Below are positions 34,301-47,659 of a stretch of DNA of 64,000 bases, piece by piece. Every line of letters starts with the position of its first letter. Within the stretch, counting starts at the first letter, position 1. The DNA lies in contig JARWKL010000008.1 of NCBI GenBank assembly GCA_029961685.1, positions 33,791,619-33,855,618 of the forward strand. Reading direction: 5' to 3'. The position numbers were made by a program, and so were the translations under genes. Source of the stretch: Aristolochia californica (Eukaryota > Streptophyta > Magnoliopsida > Piperales > Aristolochiaceae). Below the pieces are notes generated by a model that had not been told where the DNA came from, did not search any database, and saw only the letters and a list, made by a program, of their open reading frames with translations.

Positions 34301-35578
34301 AAATCTCCTATCAGGGTTGAACTAGTGGAATTTCCAAACTTGGATATCAAAACTTTTGTGTTATGGTTATAAATTTTTGGCATACTTAAACTCTAAAAGT
34401 TTCATTTTGTTGTGATCTATTTGCCTTCTTTGCTTTTTGTTTACGAGATAAATGGAAAAATGAAAACTCAAGTTTTGATTTAAGAAAAAAATATACATCT
34501 AAAATTGAAATGCACAAATGTAGAGAGAGTTAATTCAAAAAAGTGTTTGTAATTTTTAGAGATTGTAAACTCTTTCTAGTTTTTATAAATTAGGTTTTGA
34601 AATCGTCAGGAAAAGAGGAAGGCGAGGGATTTTTAACTGAGTGTAGCATTGAATCCCAAACCATATGTCATTTATAACAAAAATATAACCCATTACGCAT
34701 GATTGACAGATAAATCACTTTACAACCATCAATGATTGTTAGGTCAGCTCTTTGTAAATGGGCAAAATAATGGCTTGTTTCTCTAGTATAAATATCCCAC
34801 CGCATGTTCACATGAGAATTTAATGCGGTTTGGATCCATAGGTCATTTGCTTCTTTAACATGTTTCAAGCATGCACATCCACACTTAAAACATGTGTAAG
34901 ATCAATTAGAAATATCTTTCTTATAAAATTCCAAGCTATTAGGGTTGAACTAGTAGAATTTCCTAAACTTGGGTATCAAAAGTTTTGTGTTCATTTGTGG
35001 TGTGTGAATAAATTTTCTTTACTTAGATTTGTTTTTGTTTTAAATTTTTTGCATACATAAACTCTAAAATTTTCGGTTTTTTGAGATCTATTTGCCTTCT
35101 TATCTTTGTTTTTTTTTACAACATAAAGGGAAAAGTGAAAACTCAAGTTTTGATTTAAGAAAAAAAGTATACATCTAAAATGGAAATGCACAAATGTAGA
35201 GAAAAATAATTCCAAAAGGTGTCTGTAATTTTTTGGGATTATAAACTCTTTCTTTTTTATATATATTAGGTTTTCCAATCGTCGGGAAAAGGGGGAGGCG
35301 GGTGATTTTTAACTAAGTGTAGTGTAGACTCCCAATCCTTAAGTCATTTATTACAAAATAAATATAGCCCATTACGCATGATTGACCGATAGATAGCTTT
35401 TCAATCATCAATGATTTTTTAAGTCAGCTTTTTGTAAATGAGCAAAATAATGGCTTGTTTGACTTGGGTAAATATCCCATCACACATTCACTTGAGAATT
35501 TAATGAGGTTTGGATCCATAGGTCATTTGCATCATTAACATGTTTCAAGCATGCATATCCATATTTAAAACAAGTGTG
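28332..35578 (-). repeat. Satellite array, right arm, segment 3
   Basis: Inverted satellite with anchors near 28531, 29200, 29850, 30525, 31195, 31575, 32241, 32910, 33580, 34250, 34860 and 35540. The copy between 31195 and 31575 is only about 380 bp: after 'ggatataaaaatttttatg' it jumps to 'ggggagggatttttaactga', losing the central part. The 34250 copy has lost about 60 bp near 34360. Otherwise monomers are 650-675 bp. No gene is seen. Confidence 0.94.
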
Positions 35579-35720
35579 GGGTCTATTTAATTTAGGATCC
35601 CTTTTCTACGATCACGAACAAGAGAAAGAAGAAAGGAAAAAAGAGAAATGGGGAGAAAAACTCTCGGGTAGAGCAGAAAAAATAAAAAGGAAAAGAGTGA
35701 GCCGCGCCAGGCAAGGAGAG
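34860..35720 (-). repeat. Segmental duplication, copy 1 (satellite plus LTR edge)
   Basis: From the anchor 'atgcacatccacacttaaaa' onward this block is nearly identical to 44148-45007. It has the same private variants ('gtagaatttcctaaacttgg', 'acaacataaaggg', 'gaccgatagata' and 'ttttttaagtcagc'). It ends with the same altered target site GGGTC and the first 137 bp of the family C LTR. To the left of 34860 the two loci differ. Confidence 0.85.
35584..35720 (-). mobile_element. Fragment of a family C LTR
   Basis: 137 bp beginning TATTTAATTT, the same mutated terminus as the C element's LTR at 44871, and ending 'gcaaggagag', where satellite resumes with 'ttcaactttttttaaatggg'. The preceding satellite, including GGGTC, is also shared with 44866. 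It was therefore carried here by duplication and is not an independent insertion. It has no coding content. Confidence 0.88.
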
Positions 35721-38700
35721 TTCAACTTTTTTTAAATGGGCAAAATAATTGCTTGTTTGACTTGGGTAAATATCCCACCGGATGTTCACATGAGAATTTA
35801 ATGAGGTTTGGATCCATAGGTCAATTGCATCTTTAACATGTTTCAAGTATGCATATCCATATTTAAAACAAGTGTAGGATCAATTAAAAATATCTTTCTT
35901 ATAAAATTGCAAGATATTAGGGTTGAACTAGTGTAATTTCCCAAACTTGGATAACAATTTTTTTGTGTTCATTTGTGTTGTGTGAATAAATTTATTTACT
36001 AACATTTGTTGTTGTTTTAAAATTTTTCCATACATAAACTCTAAATTTTTTGGTTTTTTTGTGATCTATTGGCCTTTTTATCTATTTGTTTTAAGAGATA
36101 AAGGGAAAAGTGAAATCTCATGTTTTGATTTAAGAAAAAGGTATACATCTAGAATTGAAATGAACAACTGTAGAGAGAGATAATTCCCAAAAGTGTTTGT
36201 AACTTTTTTGGATTGTAAACTCTTTCTAGTTTTTATGCAATCGTCAGGAAAAGGGGGAGGTGGAGGATTTTAAAATTGAGTGTAGTTTTGACTCCCAATC
36301 CATAAGTCATTTCTTACAAAAAAAAGCCTATTACACATGATTGACTGATAAATCAAATTACAATCATCAATGATTGTTTGGTTAGAATTTAGTAAATGGG
36401 CCAAATAATGGCTTGTTTGACTCGGGTAAATATCCCACTGAATGTTCTCTTGAGAATTTAATGAGGTTTGGATCCATAGGTTATTTCCATCTTTAACATG
36501 TTTCAAGCATGCATATCCATATTTAAAACAAGTGTCAGATCAATTAGAAATCTCTTTCTTTTAAAATTCCAAGCTATTAGGGTTGAACTAGTGAAATTTC
36601 CAAAACTTAGATATAAAAAATTTTGTGTTCATTTGTGGTGTATGAATAAATTTTCTTTACTTACATTTGTTGTTGCTTTAATTTTGTTGCATACATGAAA
36701 TCTAAAATTTTCATTTTGTTGTGATCTAATTGCCTTCTTATCTTTTTTTTTTTTGAGAGATAAAGGGAAAAGTGAAAACTCAAGTTTTGATTTATGAAAA
36801 AAGCATACTTCTAAAATGGAAATGGACAAATGTAGAGAGACAAAATTTCAAAAAACTATTTGTAATTTTTAGGTATTGTAAAGTCTTTCTAGTTTTTATA
36901 TATTAGGTTTTTTAATCGTCGAGAAAAGGTGGTGGCGGGGGATTTTTAACTGAGTGTAGTGTTGACTCCCAATCCATAAGTCATTTTTTAACAAATATAT
37001 CCAGTTACGCATGATTGACAGATAAATCACTTTACAATCATCAATGATTGTTCGGTCAACTTTTTGTAAATAATTAAAATATTCGCTTGTTTGACTCGGG
37101 TAAATGTCCCACCGCTCATTCACTTTAGAATTTAATGAGATTTGGATCCATAGGTCATTTGCATCTTTAACATGTTTCAAGCATGCATATCCATATTTTA
37201 AACATGTGTAGGCTCAATTAGAAATCTCATTCTTATAAAATTCCAAGCTATTAGGGTTGAACTCTTGGAATTTCCTAAACTTGGATATCAAAACTTTTGT
37301 GTTCATTTGTGTTGTGTGAATAAATTTTCTGTACTTACATTTGTTGTTGTTTTAAAGTTTTCACAAAAATGAACTCAGAAATTTTCGTTTTTGTTGTGAT
37401 CTATTTGCCTTCTTATCTTTTTTGTTTACGAGATAAAGGGAATAGTGAAAGCTCATGTTTTGATTTAAGAAAAATATTTACATCTAAAATGGAAATGCAC
37501 AAATGTAGAGAGAGATAATTCCAAAAAATGTCTATAATTTTTAGGGATTGTAAATTCTTTCTATTTTTCATATCTAAGATTTTGCAATCGTTAGGAAACG
37601 GGGGAGGTGGAGGAGTTTTAACTAAGTGTTGACTCCCAATCCATAAGTCATTTCTTACAAAAATATAGCCCATTACGCATGATTAACCAATTAATCACTT
37701 TACAATCATCAACGATTGTTAGGTCAGCTTTTTGTTTAAGAGAAAAGTAATGGCTTGTTTGACTCACGTAAATATCCACCGCACATTCACTTGAGAATTT
37801 AATGAGGTTTGGATCCATAGGTCATTTGCATCTATAACATGTTTCAAGCATGCATATCCATATTTAAAACATGTGTAGGATCAATTTAGAAATCTCTTTC
37901 TTATAAAATTCCAATCTATTAGGGTTGAACTAGTGGAATTTACCAAACTTGGGTATCAACACTTTTGGTTAATTTGTGGTGTGTGAATAAATTTTCTTTA
38001 CTTACATTTGTTGTTGTTTTAAATTTTTAGTATACCTGAACTCTTAAATTTTTGTTTTGTTGTGATCTATTTACCTTCTTATCTTTTCGTTTACGAGATA
38101 AAGGGAACAGTGAAAACTAAACTCTTGATTTAATAAAAAAGTATACATTTAAAATTGAAATGCACAAAAGTAGAGAGAGACAATTAAAAAAGGGTCTGTA
38201 ATTTTTAGGGATTGTAAACTCTTTCTAGTTTTTATATATTCGGTTTTTCAATCGTCGGGAAAAGGGGGAAGCGAGGGATTTTTAACTGAGTGTAGTGTCG
38301 ACTCCCAATGCATAAGTCATTTCTTACAAAAATATGGCCTATTACGCTTGAGTGACCAATAAATCACTTTACAATCATCAATGATTGTTAGGTTACCTTT
38401 TTGTCAATGAAAAAAATAATGGCTTGTTTGACACGTGTAAATATCCCACCGCATGTTCACTTGAGAATTTAATGAGGTTTGGATCCATATGTCATTTGCA
38501 TCTTTAATATGTTTCAAGAATGCATATCCATATTTAAAACATGTGTAGGCTCAATTAGAAATCTCTTTCTTATAATATTCCAAGCTATTAGGGTTGAACT
38601 AGTGGAATTTACCAAAGTTGGATATCAAAAATTTTGTATTCATTTGTTGTGTGTGAATAAATTTTCTTTACTTACATTTGTTGTTTTTTTAAATTTTTTA

Positions 38701-41700
38701 CATAAATGAACTCTGAAATTTTCATTTTGTTGTGATCTATTTACCTTGTTATCTTTTTGTTAACGAGATAAAGGGAAAAGTGAAAACTCAAGTTTTGATT
38801 TAAGAAAAAAGTATACATATAAAATGGAAATGAACAAACGTAGAGAGAGATAATTCCAAAAAGTGTTTGTAATTTTTAGGAATTTTAAACTCTTTCTAGT
38901 TTTTATATATTAGGTTTTGCAATCATCGAAAAAAGGGGGAGGCGGGGGATTTTTAATTGAGTGTTAACTCCCAATCCATAAGTCATTTCTTACAAATATA
39001 TATCCATTTATGCATGATTAACCGATAACTCACTTTACAATCATCAATGACTGACCGATAACTAACTTTACAATCATCAATGATTGTTAGGTCAGCTTTT
39101 TGTAAATGGGCAAAGTAATTGCTTGTTTGACTCGGGAAAATATCCCACCGCACGTTAACTTGAGAATTTAATGAGGTTTGGATCCATAGGTCATTTGCAT
39201 CTTTAACATGTTTCAAGCATACATATCCATATTTAAAAAATGTGTAGGATCAATTAAGAAATCTCTTTATTATAAAATTTCAAGCTATTCGAGTTGAACT
39301 TGTGGAATTTCCCAAACTTGGATATCAAAACTCTCGTGCTCATTTGTGGTGCGTGAATAAATTTTCTTTACTTACATTTTTTGTTGTTTTAAATTTTTTT
39401 CATACCTGAACTCTAGAATTTTCGTTTTCTTGTGATCTATTTATCTTCTTATCTTTTCGTTTACGAGATAAAGGGAAATGTGAAAACTCCAGTTTTGATT
39501 TAAGAAAAAAGAATACATATAAAATGGAAATGCACAAATGTAGAGAGAGATAATTAGAAAAATTGTCTATAACCTTTAGGGATTGAAAAATCTTTCTAGT
39601 TTTTAAATATTAGGTTTTGTAATCGTCGGGAAAAGGGGAGGCGAGGGATTTTTAACTGAGTGTAGTGTTGACTCCCAATCCATGAGTCATTTTTTACAAA
39701 AATATAGCCCGTATTGCATGATTGACTGATAAATCACTTTCCAATCATCAATGATTGTTAGGTTAGCTTTTTGTAAATGAGCAAAATAATAGCTTGTTTC
39801 ACTCGGGTAGATATCCCACAGCACATTCACTAGAGAAATTAATGAAGCTTGGATCCATAAGTCATTTGCATCTTTAACTTCCTCCAAGCATGCATTCCAT
39901 ATTTAAAACATGTGTAGGATCAATTAGAAATCCCTTTCTTATAAAATTCCAAGCTATTAGGGTTAAACTAGTGGAATTTCCCAAACTTGGATATCAAAAC
40001 TTTTATGTTCATTTGTGGTGTGTGAATAAATTTTCTTTACTTACATTTGTGGTTATTTAAAAGTTTTTTGCATAAAAGAACTCTGAATTTTTCATTTTGT
40101 TGAAATCTATTTGCCTTCTTATCTTTTTGTTTACAAGATAAAGGAAAAGTGAAAATTCAAGTTTTGACAAAAGAAAAAAGTATACATCTAAAATGGAAAT
40201 GCACAAATGTAGAGAGAGATAATACGAAAAAGTGTCTGTAATTTTTATGGATTGTAAACTCTTTCTCGTTTTTATATATTAGTTTTTCAATAGTTGGGAA
40301 AAGGGGGAAGAAGGCGATTTTTAACTGAGTGTAGTGTTGACTCCCAATCCATCAGTCATTTCCTACAAAATGTAGCCCGTTATGCATGATTGACTGATAA
40401 ATCACTTTACAATCATCAATGATTGTTTGCTTAGCTTTTTTTAAATGGGCAAAATAAAGGCTTGTTTGACTCGGGTAAGTATCCTACCGAACGTTCACTT
40501 GAGAATTTAATGAGGTTTGGATCCATAGGTCTTTTGCATCTTTAACATGTTTCAAGCATGTATATCCATATTTAAAACATGTGTAGGGTCAATTAGAAAT
40601 CTCTTTCTTATAAAATTCCAAGCTATGAGGGTGAATTAGTGGAATTTCCCAAACTTGGATATCAAAACTTTTGTGTTCATTTGTGGTGTGTGAATAAAGT
40701 TTCATTACTTACATTTGTTGTTGTTTTAAATTTTTTGCATACATGAACTCCGAAATTTTTGTTTTGTTGTGATCTCTTTCCATTCTTTTCTTTTTGTTTA
40801 CGTGATAAAGGGAGAAGTGAAAACTCAAGTTCGGATTTAAGAAAAGAGTATACATCTAAAATGGATATGCACAAATGTAGAGAGAAATAATTCCAAAAAG
40901 TGTCTATAATTTCTAGGGATTGTTAACTCATTCTAGTTTTTATATTAGTTTTTCCAATTGTTGAGAAAAGAGGGAGACAGGGATTTTTAACTGAGTGTAG
41001 TGTTGACTTCCAATCCATTAGTCATTTTTTATAAAAATATAGACCGTTACACATGATTGACTGATAAATCACTTTACAATAATCAATGATTATTAGGTCA
41101 GCTTTTTGTAAATGGGCAAAATAATGGCTTGTTTGACTCAGGTAATTATCCCACTGTACATTCACTTGAGATTTTAACGAGGTTTGGATCCATCGCTCAT
41201 TTGCATCTTTAACATGTTTCAAGCATGCATATCCATATTTAAAACATGCGTAGGAGGAATTACAAATCTCTTTCTTATAAAATTCCAATTATTAGGCTTG
41301 AACTAATAAAATTCCCTAAATTTGGATATCAAAACTTTTTTTTTCATTTTTGGTGTGTGAATAAATTTTCTTCAGTTACATTTGTTGTTGTTTTAAATTT
41401 TTCCCATACATGAACACTAAAATTTTTGTTTTGCTGTGATCTATTTGCCTTCTTAAGTTTTTGTTTACTAGATAAAGGGAAAAGTGAAAACTCAAATTTT
41501 GATTTAAGAAAAAATTATACATCTAAATGGAAATGCTCAAATGTAGAGAGAAATAATTCCAAAAAGTGTTTGTAATTTTTTGGGATTGTAAACTGTTTCT
41601 AGTTTTTATATATTAGGTTTTCCAATCATCGGAAAAAGGGGGAGGCGGGGATTTTTAACTGAGTGTAGAGTTGTCTCCCATTTCATAAGTCATGTCATAC

Positions 41701-44700
41701 AAAAATATAGCCGGTTACGCATGATTGACCAATAAATCACTTTACAATCATCAATGATTGTTAGGTCATCTTTTTGTAAATGGGCAAAATAATGGCTTGT
41801 TTGACTTGGGTAAATATCCCACTGCACATTCATTTGAGAATTTAATGTTGTTTGGATCCATAGGTCATTTGCATCTTTAACATGTTTCAAGCATGCATAT
41901 CCATATTTAAAACATGTGCAGGATCAATTAGAAATCTCTTTCTTATAAAATTCCTAGCTATTAGGGTTGAACTAGTGGAATTTCACAAACTTGGATATTA
42001 ATGCTTTTCTGTTCATTTGTGGTGTGTGAATAAATTTTCATTAATTTAATTTGTTGTTGTGATATCTTTTCTTTCTTATCTTTTTGTTTACGAGATAAAG
42101 GGAAAAGTGATAACAAAAGTTTTTATTTAAGAAAAAATTATACATCTAAAATGGATATGCACAAATGTAGAGAGAAATAATTCCAAACAGTGTCTGATTT
42201 TTCTCAGGATTGTAAACTCTTTCTAGTTTTTATATATTAGGTTTTTCAATCGTCGGGAAAAGGGGGAGACGGGGGATTTTTAACTGAGTGTAGTATTGAG
42301 TCCAACTCCAGAAGTCATTTCTTGCAAAAAAAAATATATCCCGTTACTCATGATTGACCAATAAATCACTTTAAAATCATCAATGATTATTACGTCAGCT
42401 TTTTGTAAATGAGCAAAATAATGGCTTGTTTGACTCGGGTAAATATCCCACCGTACGTTCACTTGAGAATTTAATGAGGTTTGGATCCATAGGTCATTTG
42501 CATCATTAACATGTTTTAAGCATGCATCTCCATATTTAAAACACGTGTAGGATCAATTAGAAATATCTTTCTTATAAAATTCCAAGCAATTGGGGTTGAA
42601 CAAGTGGAATTTCGCAAACTTGGATATCAAAACTTTGGGAAATTCTACTAAGTGTAGTGTTGACTCGCACTCCATAAGTCATTTCTTACAAAAATATAGC
42701 CCGTTACACATGATTGACTGATAAATCACTTAACAATCATCAATGACTATTAGGTCAGCTTTTTGTAAATGTGCAAAATAATGGCTTATTTGACTCGGGT
42801 AAATATCCCACCGAACGTTCAATTGAGAATTTAATGAGGTTTGGAACCATAGGTCATTTGCATCTTTAATATGTTACAAGCATGCATATCCATATTTAAA
42901 ACATGTGTAGGATCAATTAGAAATCTCTTTCTTATAAAATTCAAAGCTATTAGGGTTGAACCAGTGAAATTTCACAAACTTGGATATCAAAACTTTGGTG
43001 TTCATTTGTGGTGTGTGAATAAATTTTCTTTACTTATATTTGTTGTTGTTTTATATTTTTTGGATACATGAACTTTGAAATTATTGTTTTGTTGCGATCT
43101 TTTTGCCTTCTTGTCTTTCTATTTACGAGATAAAGGCAAAAGTGAAAACTCAAGTTTTGATTTAAGAAAAGAGTATACATCAAAAATGGATATGCACAAA
43201 TATAAAGAGAGATAATTCTAAAAAGTGTCTGTAATTTGTAGGGATTGTAAATTCTTTCTAGTTTACATATATTTGGTTTTGCAATCGTCGGGAAAAAGGG
43301 GAGGCGAGGGATTTTTAACTGAGTGTAGTGTTTGACTACTAATCCATCAGTCATTTCTTAAAAAAAATATATCCTATTACGCATGATTGACCAACAAATC
43401 ACTTTACAATCATCAATGATTGTTAGGTCACCTTTTTGAAAATGGGCAAAATAATGGCTTGTTTGACTCTGGTAAATATCCCACCGTACGTTCACCTGTG
43501 AATTTAATGAGGTTTGGCTCCATAGCTCATTTACATCTTTAACATGTTTCAAGCATGCATATTCATATTTAAAACATGTGTAGGATCAATTACAAATCAC
43601 TTTCTTATAAAATTTAGAGCTATTAGGGTTGAACTAGTGGAATTTCCCAAACTTGGATATGAAAACTTTTGTGATCATTTGCGGTTTGTGAATAAATTTT
43701 TCATTTTGCAGTGATCTATTTGCCTTCTTATCTTTTTGTTTACGAGATAAAGGGAAAAATGAAAAATCGAGTTTTGATTTAAGAAAAAGTATACATCTAA
43801 AATAGTAATGCACAAATGTAGAGAGAGATAATTCAAAAAAGTGTCTGTCATTTTTATAGATTGTAAACTCTTTCTTGTTTTTATATATGAGGGTTTCCAA
43901 TCGTCGGGAAAAGGGAGAGGCGGAGGAGTTTTACCTGAGTGTAGAGTTTACACCCAATCCGTAAGTCAATTCTTACAAAAATATAGTCCGTTACGCATGA
44001 TTGACCGATAAATCACTTTATAATCATGATTGATTGTTAGGCCATCTTTTTGTAAATGGGAAATAATTGACTCGAGTAAATATCTCACAGCATGTTCACT
44101 ATAAAATTTAATGAGGTTTGGATCCATAGGTCATTTGTATCTTTACCATGTTTCAAGCATGCACATCCACACTTAAAACATGTGTAAGATCAATTAGAAA
44201 TATCTTTCTTATAAAATTCCAAGCTATTAGGGTTGAACTAGTAGAATTTCCTAAACTTGGGTATCAAAACTTTTGTGTTCATTTGTGGTGTGTGAATAAA
44301 TTTTCTTTACTTACATTTTTTTTGTTTTAAATTTTTTGCATACATAAACTCTAAAATTTTCGGTTTTTTGTGATCTATTTGCCTTCTTATCTTTTTTTTT
44401 TTTACAACATAAAGGGAAAAGTGAAAACTCAAGTTTTGATTTAAGAAAAAAAGTATACATCTAAAATGGAAATGCACAAATGTAGAGAAAAATAATTCCA
44501 AAAGGTGTTTGTAATTTTTTGGGATGATAAACTCTTTTTTTTTTTATATATATTAGGTTTTCCAATCGTCGGGAAAAGGGGGAGGCAGGTGATTTTTAAC
44601 TGAGTGTAGTATAGACTCCCAATCCTTAAGTCATTTATTACAAAATAAATATATCCCATTACACATGATTGACCGATAGATAACTTTTCAATCATCAATG

Positions 44701-44865
44701 ATTTTTTAAGTCAGCTTTTTGTAAATGAGCAAAATAATGGCTTGTTTGACTTGGGTAAATATCCCATCGCACATGCACTTGAGAATTTAATGAGGTTTGG
44801 ATCCATAGGTCATTTGCATCATTAACATGTTTCAAGCATGCATATCCATATTTAAAACAAGTGTG
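35721..44865 (-). repeat. Satellite array, right arm, segment 4
   Basis: Anchors near 35838, 36498, 37172, 37839, 38510, 39207, 39880, 40547, 41214, 41882, 42510, 42871, 43544, 44148 and 44829. Short copies: 42510-42871 (about 360 bp, join 'caaaactttgggaaattcta'), a loss of about 90 bp near 42050, and one near 43690. Near 39019-39090 a 39-bp block containing 'gaccgataact' and 'aatcatcaatga' is duplicated in tandem. No gene is seen. Confidence 0.94.
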
Positions 44866-45007
44866 GGGTCTATTTAATTTAGGATCCCTTTTCCACGATC
44901 ACGAACAAGAGAAAGAAGAAAGGAAAAAAGAGAAAAGGGGAGAAAAGTTCTCGGATAGAGCAGAAAAAATAAAAAGGAAAAGAGTGAGTTGCGCCAGGCA
45001 AGGAGAG
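44148..45007 (-). repeat. Segmental duplication, copy 2 (satellite plus LTR edge)
   Basis: Partner of 34860-35720. Here the LTR continues intact into the family C element, so this locus is the likely source. A few substitutions separate the two copies. Confidence 0.85.
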
Positions 45008-45510
45008 GGAGAGAGAGAACAAACTCGGGATTGAATCTGTGACTTTATTTATTTTGACTTACAAAACCTCTATTTATAGTAAAGGAGGAGGTAGAGTCCA
45101 TATACAACTTATCATTCAATCCTAATTACATTCCAACTCTAAATCTTCAATATAAGTAAATCTATTTAAACTAAACAACTAGAAGACTAACTTGAGTAGA
45201 ACTAGGAGTCCTTTATTATTCACGCGCACATAATGGATAAGGCAGCTCATGGCCTTATCCTTGTGGGCCCCTCATGATCCTCCAGTGCACCTTGATAAGA
45301 ATGCCAGCTCATGAGGTCTTTGTGGGTCCCACTTGATCTTCAAGTCTTCTAAATCAATTCAGCTTGTGCTTCTTGATTCCTTAACTCGTGCTTGCTTTGG
45401 GAGAGGACTCTTCTTGGTGTCCCAAGTCCTCTAGGATTCTTCTTGATGGCCTATGTCCACATGGTGGGTCCCACCAGCTCGAGCACCATGGTGGGCCCCA
45501 CATCGTAACA
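44871..45510 (-). repeat. Family C 3' LTR
   Basis: 640 bp from TATTTAATTT (consensus TGTTGAATTT) to CGTAACA. It contains 'cctctatttatagtaaagg', the decayed promoter palindrome. It differs from the 5' LTR at many positions and by small indels, including an extra 'cttctaaatcaattcagc' block near 45345, so the insertion is not recent. Confidence 0.92.
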
Positions 45511-45520
45511 CTTCCCCTCA
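45511..45520 (-). other. Family C polypurine tract overlapping the pol stop codon
   Basis: On the - strand TGAGGGGAAG lies directly before the 3' LTR. TGA (45518-45520) ends the RNase H frame, so coding runs to within 7 bp of the LTR. The same overlap is kept in families A and B. Confidence 0.85.
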
Positions 45521-46085
45521 AGTTGGGGGTGAAAAGACGTCAAACACTCCCAGCTTGCTGCATATGGTAGACAAAATCTTGTGAGTGACTGGTTTGGTGA
45601 GAATGTCTGCAACTTGATTTTTTGATGATATGTGCTTCAGGGGCAAGAGACCAGCTTGGAATTTTTCTCTGATAAAGTGGCAATCTACCTCAATATGCTT
45701 TGTCCTCTCACGGAAGACTGGGTTCGATGTAATATGTATTGCTGCTTGATTATCACAATGTAGATCAATTGGAGCTTCTTTATGGAATCCCAATTCAGTA
45801 AGAAGATATCTTATCCATAAGAGTTCGCTTACAGTGTGTGCCATGGCTCTGTACTCTGTTTCTGCACTTGAATGAACTACTACGTTTTGATTTTTTCTTT
45901 TCCACATAACTAGGTTTCCTCCAACCATTGTGCAAAATCCAGAAGTAGATTTTCTATCATCTAGAGATCCGGCCCAGTCTACATCCGAGAATCCCTCAAT
46001 GTTGAAGTGGCCATATTTTTTATAGGGGAGCTCTCTTCCAGGAGTTCCTTTTAGATAACATAGTATCCTCTCAAGAGCTTGCTAA
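45518..46085 (-). pseudogene. copia RNase H domain (pol C-terminus)
   Basis: RNase H removes the RNA strand during reverse transcription. The frame from 45928 to 45518 carries the family motifs SSAETEYRA, CDNQAAIHI, ERTKHIEVDCHF and ADILTKP, and ends SKLGVFDVFSPPT. Upstream codons (to about 46085) encode the conserved VDWAGS...RKSTSG stretch. At 46082-46088 the frame is broken: the reverse transcriptase frame meets a stop after MHKPQT, and the sequence resumes with ERILCYLKGTPG in another frame. A small deletion is the likely cause. Confidence 0.9.
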
Positions 46086-46088
46086 TGA

Positions 46089-46990
46089 CTAAGTTTGTGG
46101 CTTGTGCATGTACTGACTTACCACACTTACTGCGTATGAAATGTCTGGCCTTGTTACACAAAGGTAAATGAGTCGTCCCACTAACCTTTGATATTTGCCA
46201 ATATCTACATCTTCTCCAGTGCTTCCACATAATTTTGTATTTGCATCCATTGGAGTGTCTACTGGTTTGCATCCCATCATACCTATTTCTTCTAGTAGAT
46301 CAAGGGCATATTTTTTTTGGGATAGAATAATCCCATGTCTGGATTGTAGGACCTCAATACCCAAAAAGTATTTCAGCAATCCAAGATCCTTCGTCTTGAA
46401 TTCAGCACATATTCTTTCTTTTATTTTCTGAATGCCCTCAGAATCACACCCAGTTAAAAAAATATCATCAACATAAACAACTAAAATCACCTTACCTCTT
46501 GTTGTGTTCTCAATAAATACTGAGTGATCTGCAGAGCATCTGTAAAAACCCGCCTTTATGATGGCTTGACTAAATTTCTCAAACCATGCATGTGTGGATT
46601 GCTTTAGTCCATATAGAGATTTTTTAAGGCAACATACGGACTCCCCCTCAACCACATATCCAGGTGATTGTTGCATATAAATCTCGTCTTTGATATCACC
46701 ATTGAGAAATGCATTTTTGACATTCAGTTGATATATGGGCCAAGATGAATTAGCTACCAAGGATAATATACGTACCGAGGTCATTTTTGCCACTGGAGAG
46801 AATGTCTCATCATAATCAATGCTATAGCATTGAGTGTAACCTTTTGAAACTAGTCGAGCCTTCAGTCATGCAATGGTCCCATCTGAATTATGTTTTACTA
46901 TATAAACCCACTTGAAACCAATGGGTTTTTTATTTGTAGGTAGTGGAACCAGAGACCATGTGTGATTATCATTGAGGGCCTTCATTTCTT
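46089..46990 (-). pseudogene. copia reverse transcriptase domain
   Basis: RNA-dependent DNA polymerase of the RVT_2 type. The frame from 46793 holds NAFLNGDI, KKSLYGLKQS, the catalytic VYVDDIFLTG (residues 107-110 for YVDD) and RLVGRLIYLCVTRPD. Sense codons extend upstream to 46990 (WSLVPLP, GFKWVYIVKHNSDGTIA, ARLVSKGYTQ), interrupted by a TGA near 46868. The first catalytic Asp of the usual Q-[LM]-D-V-K-N-A-F is Asn here (QLNVKNAFL, residue 24 of the frame), so the domain would be inactive even without the stops. Confidence 0.93.
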
Positions 46991-47540
46991 CATCCATTGC
47001 TTCCTTCTACCTTGGATGTTGTAGAGCCTCCTGATATGACTGTGGAACAAATATGGAGGAAATAGAAGAAAGAAACTGACAACATAAAGGTGAGAGGCGA
47101 TGATGAGACACAAAATTGGAAATAGGATGACAAGTAGAAGGTTGAGTGCATGATCGAGGTTCTTTTCTTATAGCAATAGAATGAGTATCAAATTGAGGAC
47201 CAAAAATGATTGGTGGTGAAGGACTTACCTCTAGTGGATCAGATAAATCGGCAGGTGTGGTGTCAGCCACTGGCTCTGGGGGCTAAGCAATCTCTGTATC
47301 ACGTGGCACAATCGGTTGAGGAGAACTTGGTATGGATGACATAACAGGTGGAGCACTATCAAAATAATATGAGTCTTCAAAAAAAGTTACATTCCTGGAC
47401 ACAAATAAACGTTGCAAAGGAGGACTATAGCAAACATAACCCTTTTGTGTGCGAGAGTATCCCAAAAAATACATTTGATAGATTTAGGGTCAAGTTTGCT
47501 ATGTCTAGGCAATGTATTATGAACAAAATATTGACAACCG
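46991..47540 (-). pseudogene. copia integrase C-terminal region and linker to reverse transcriptase
   Basis: The - strand frame at 47474-47283 reads FLGYSRTQKGYVCYSP and RLFVSRNVTFFED, the conserved C-terminal motif of copia integrases. It is followed after a stop near 47283 by a Pro/Ser-rich spacer (47270-47007), the usual variable linker. Another stop near 47010 (TAG) separates it from MDEEMKALNDNHTW, where the reverse transcriptase region begins. Confidence 0.85.
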
Positions 47541-47659
47541 AAGACTTTCAATGGTAATGTAAATGGATCATCATGTGGTAATAGTTTAGAGTAGGGGGAT
47601 TTATTCCCAAGAATGGTAGACTGTAGATGATTTATAAGAAAACACGCTGTAAGGACAGC

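Noticed and set aside
35584..35720. Independent insertion of a family C element
   Set aside because: It shares its altered target site and mutated terminus with the element at 44871 and has no right end or target duplication, so it was copied with flanking satellite.
45388..45570. + strand frame in the family C LTR, with a similar one at 50605-50871
   Set aside because: The two are the same LTR sequence read antisense; the second runs on into satellite.
46195..46431. + strand frame opposite the reverse transcriptase
   Set aside because: Shadow of the conserved copia coding strand.
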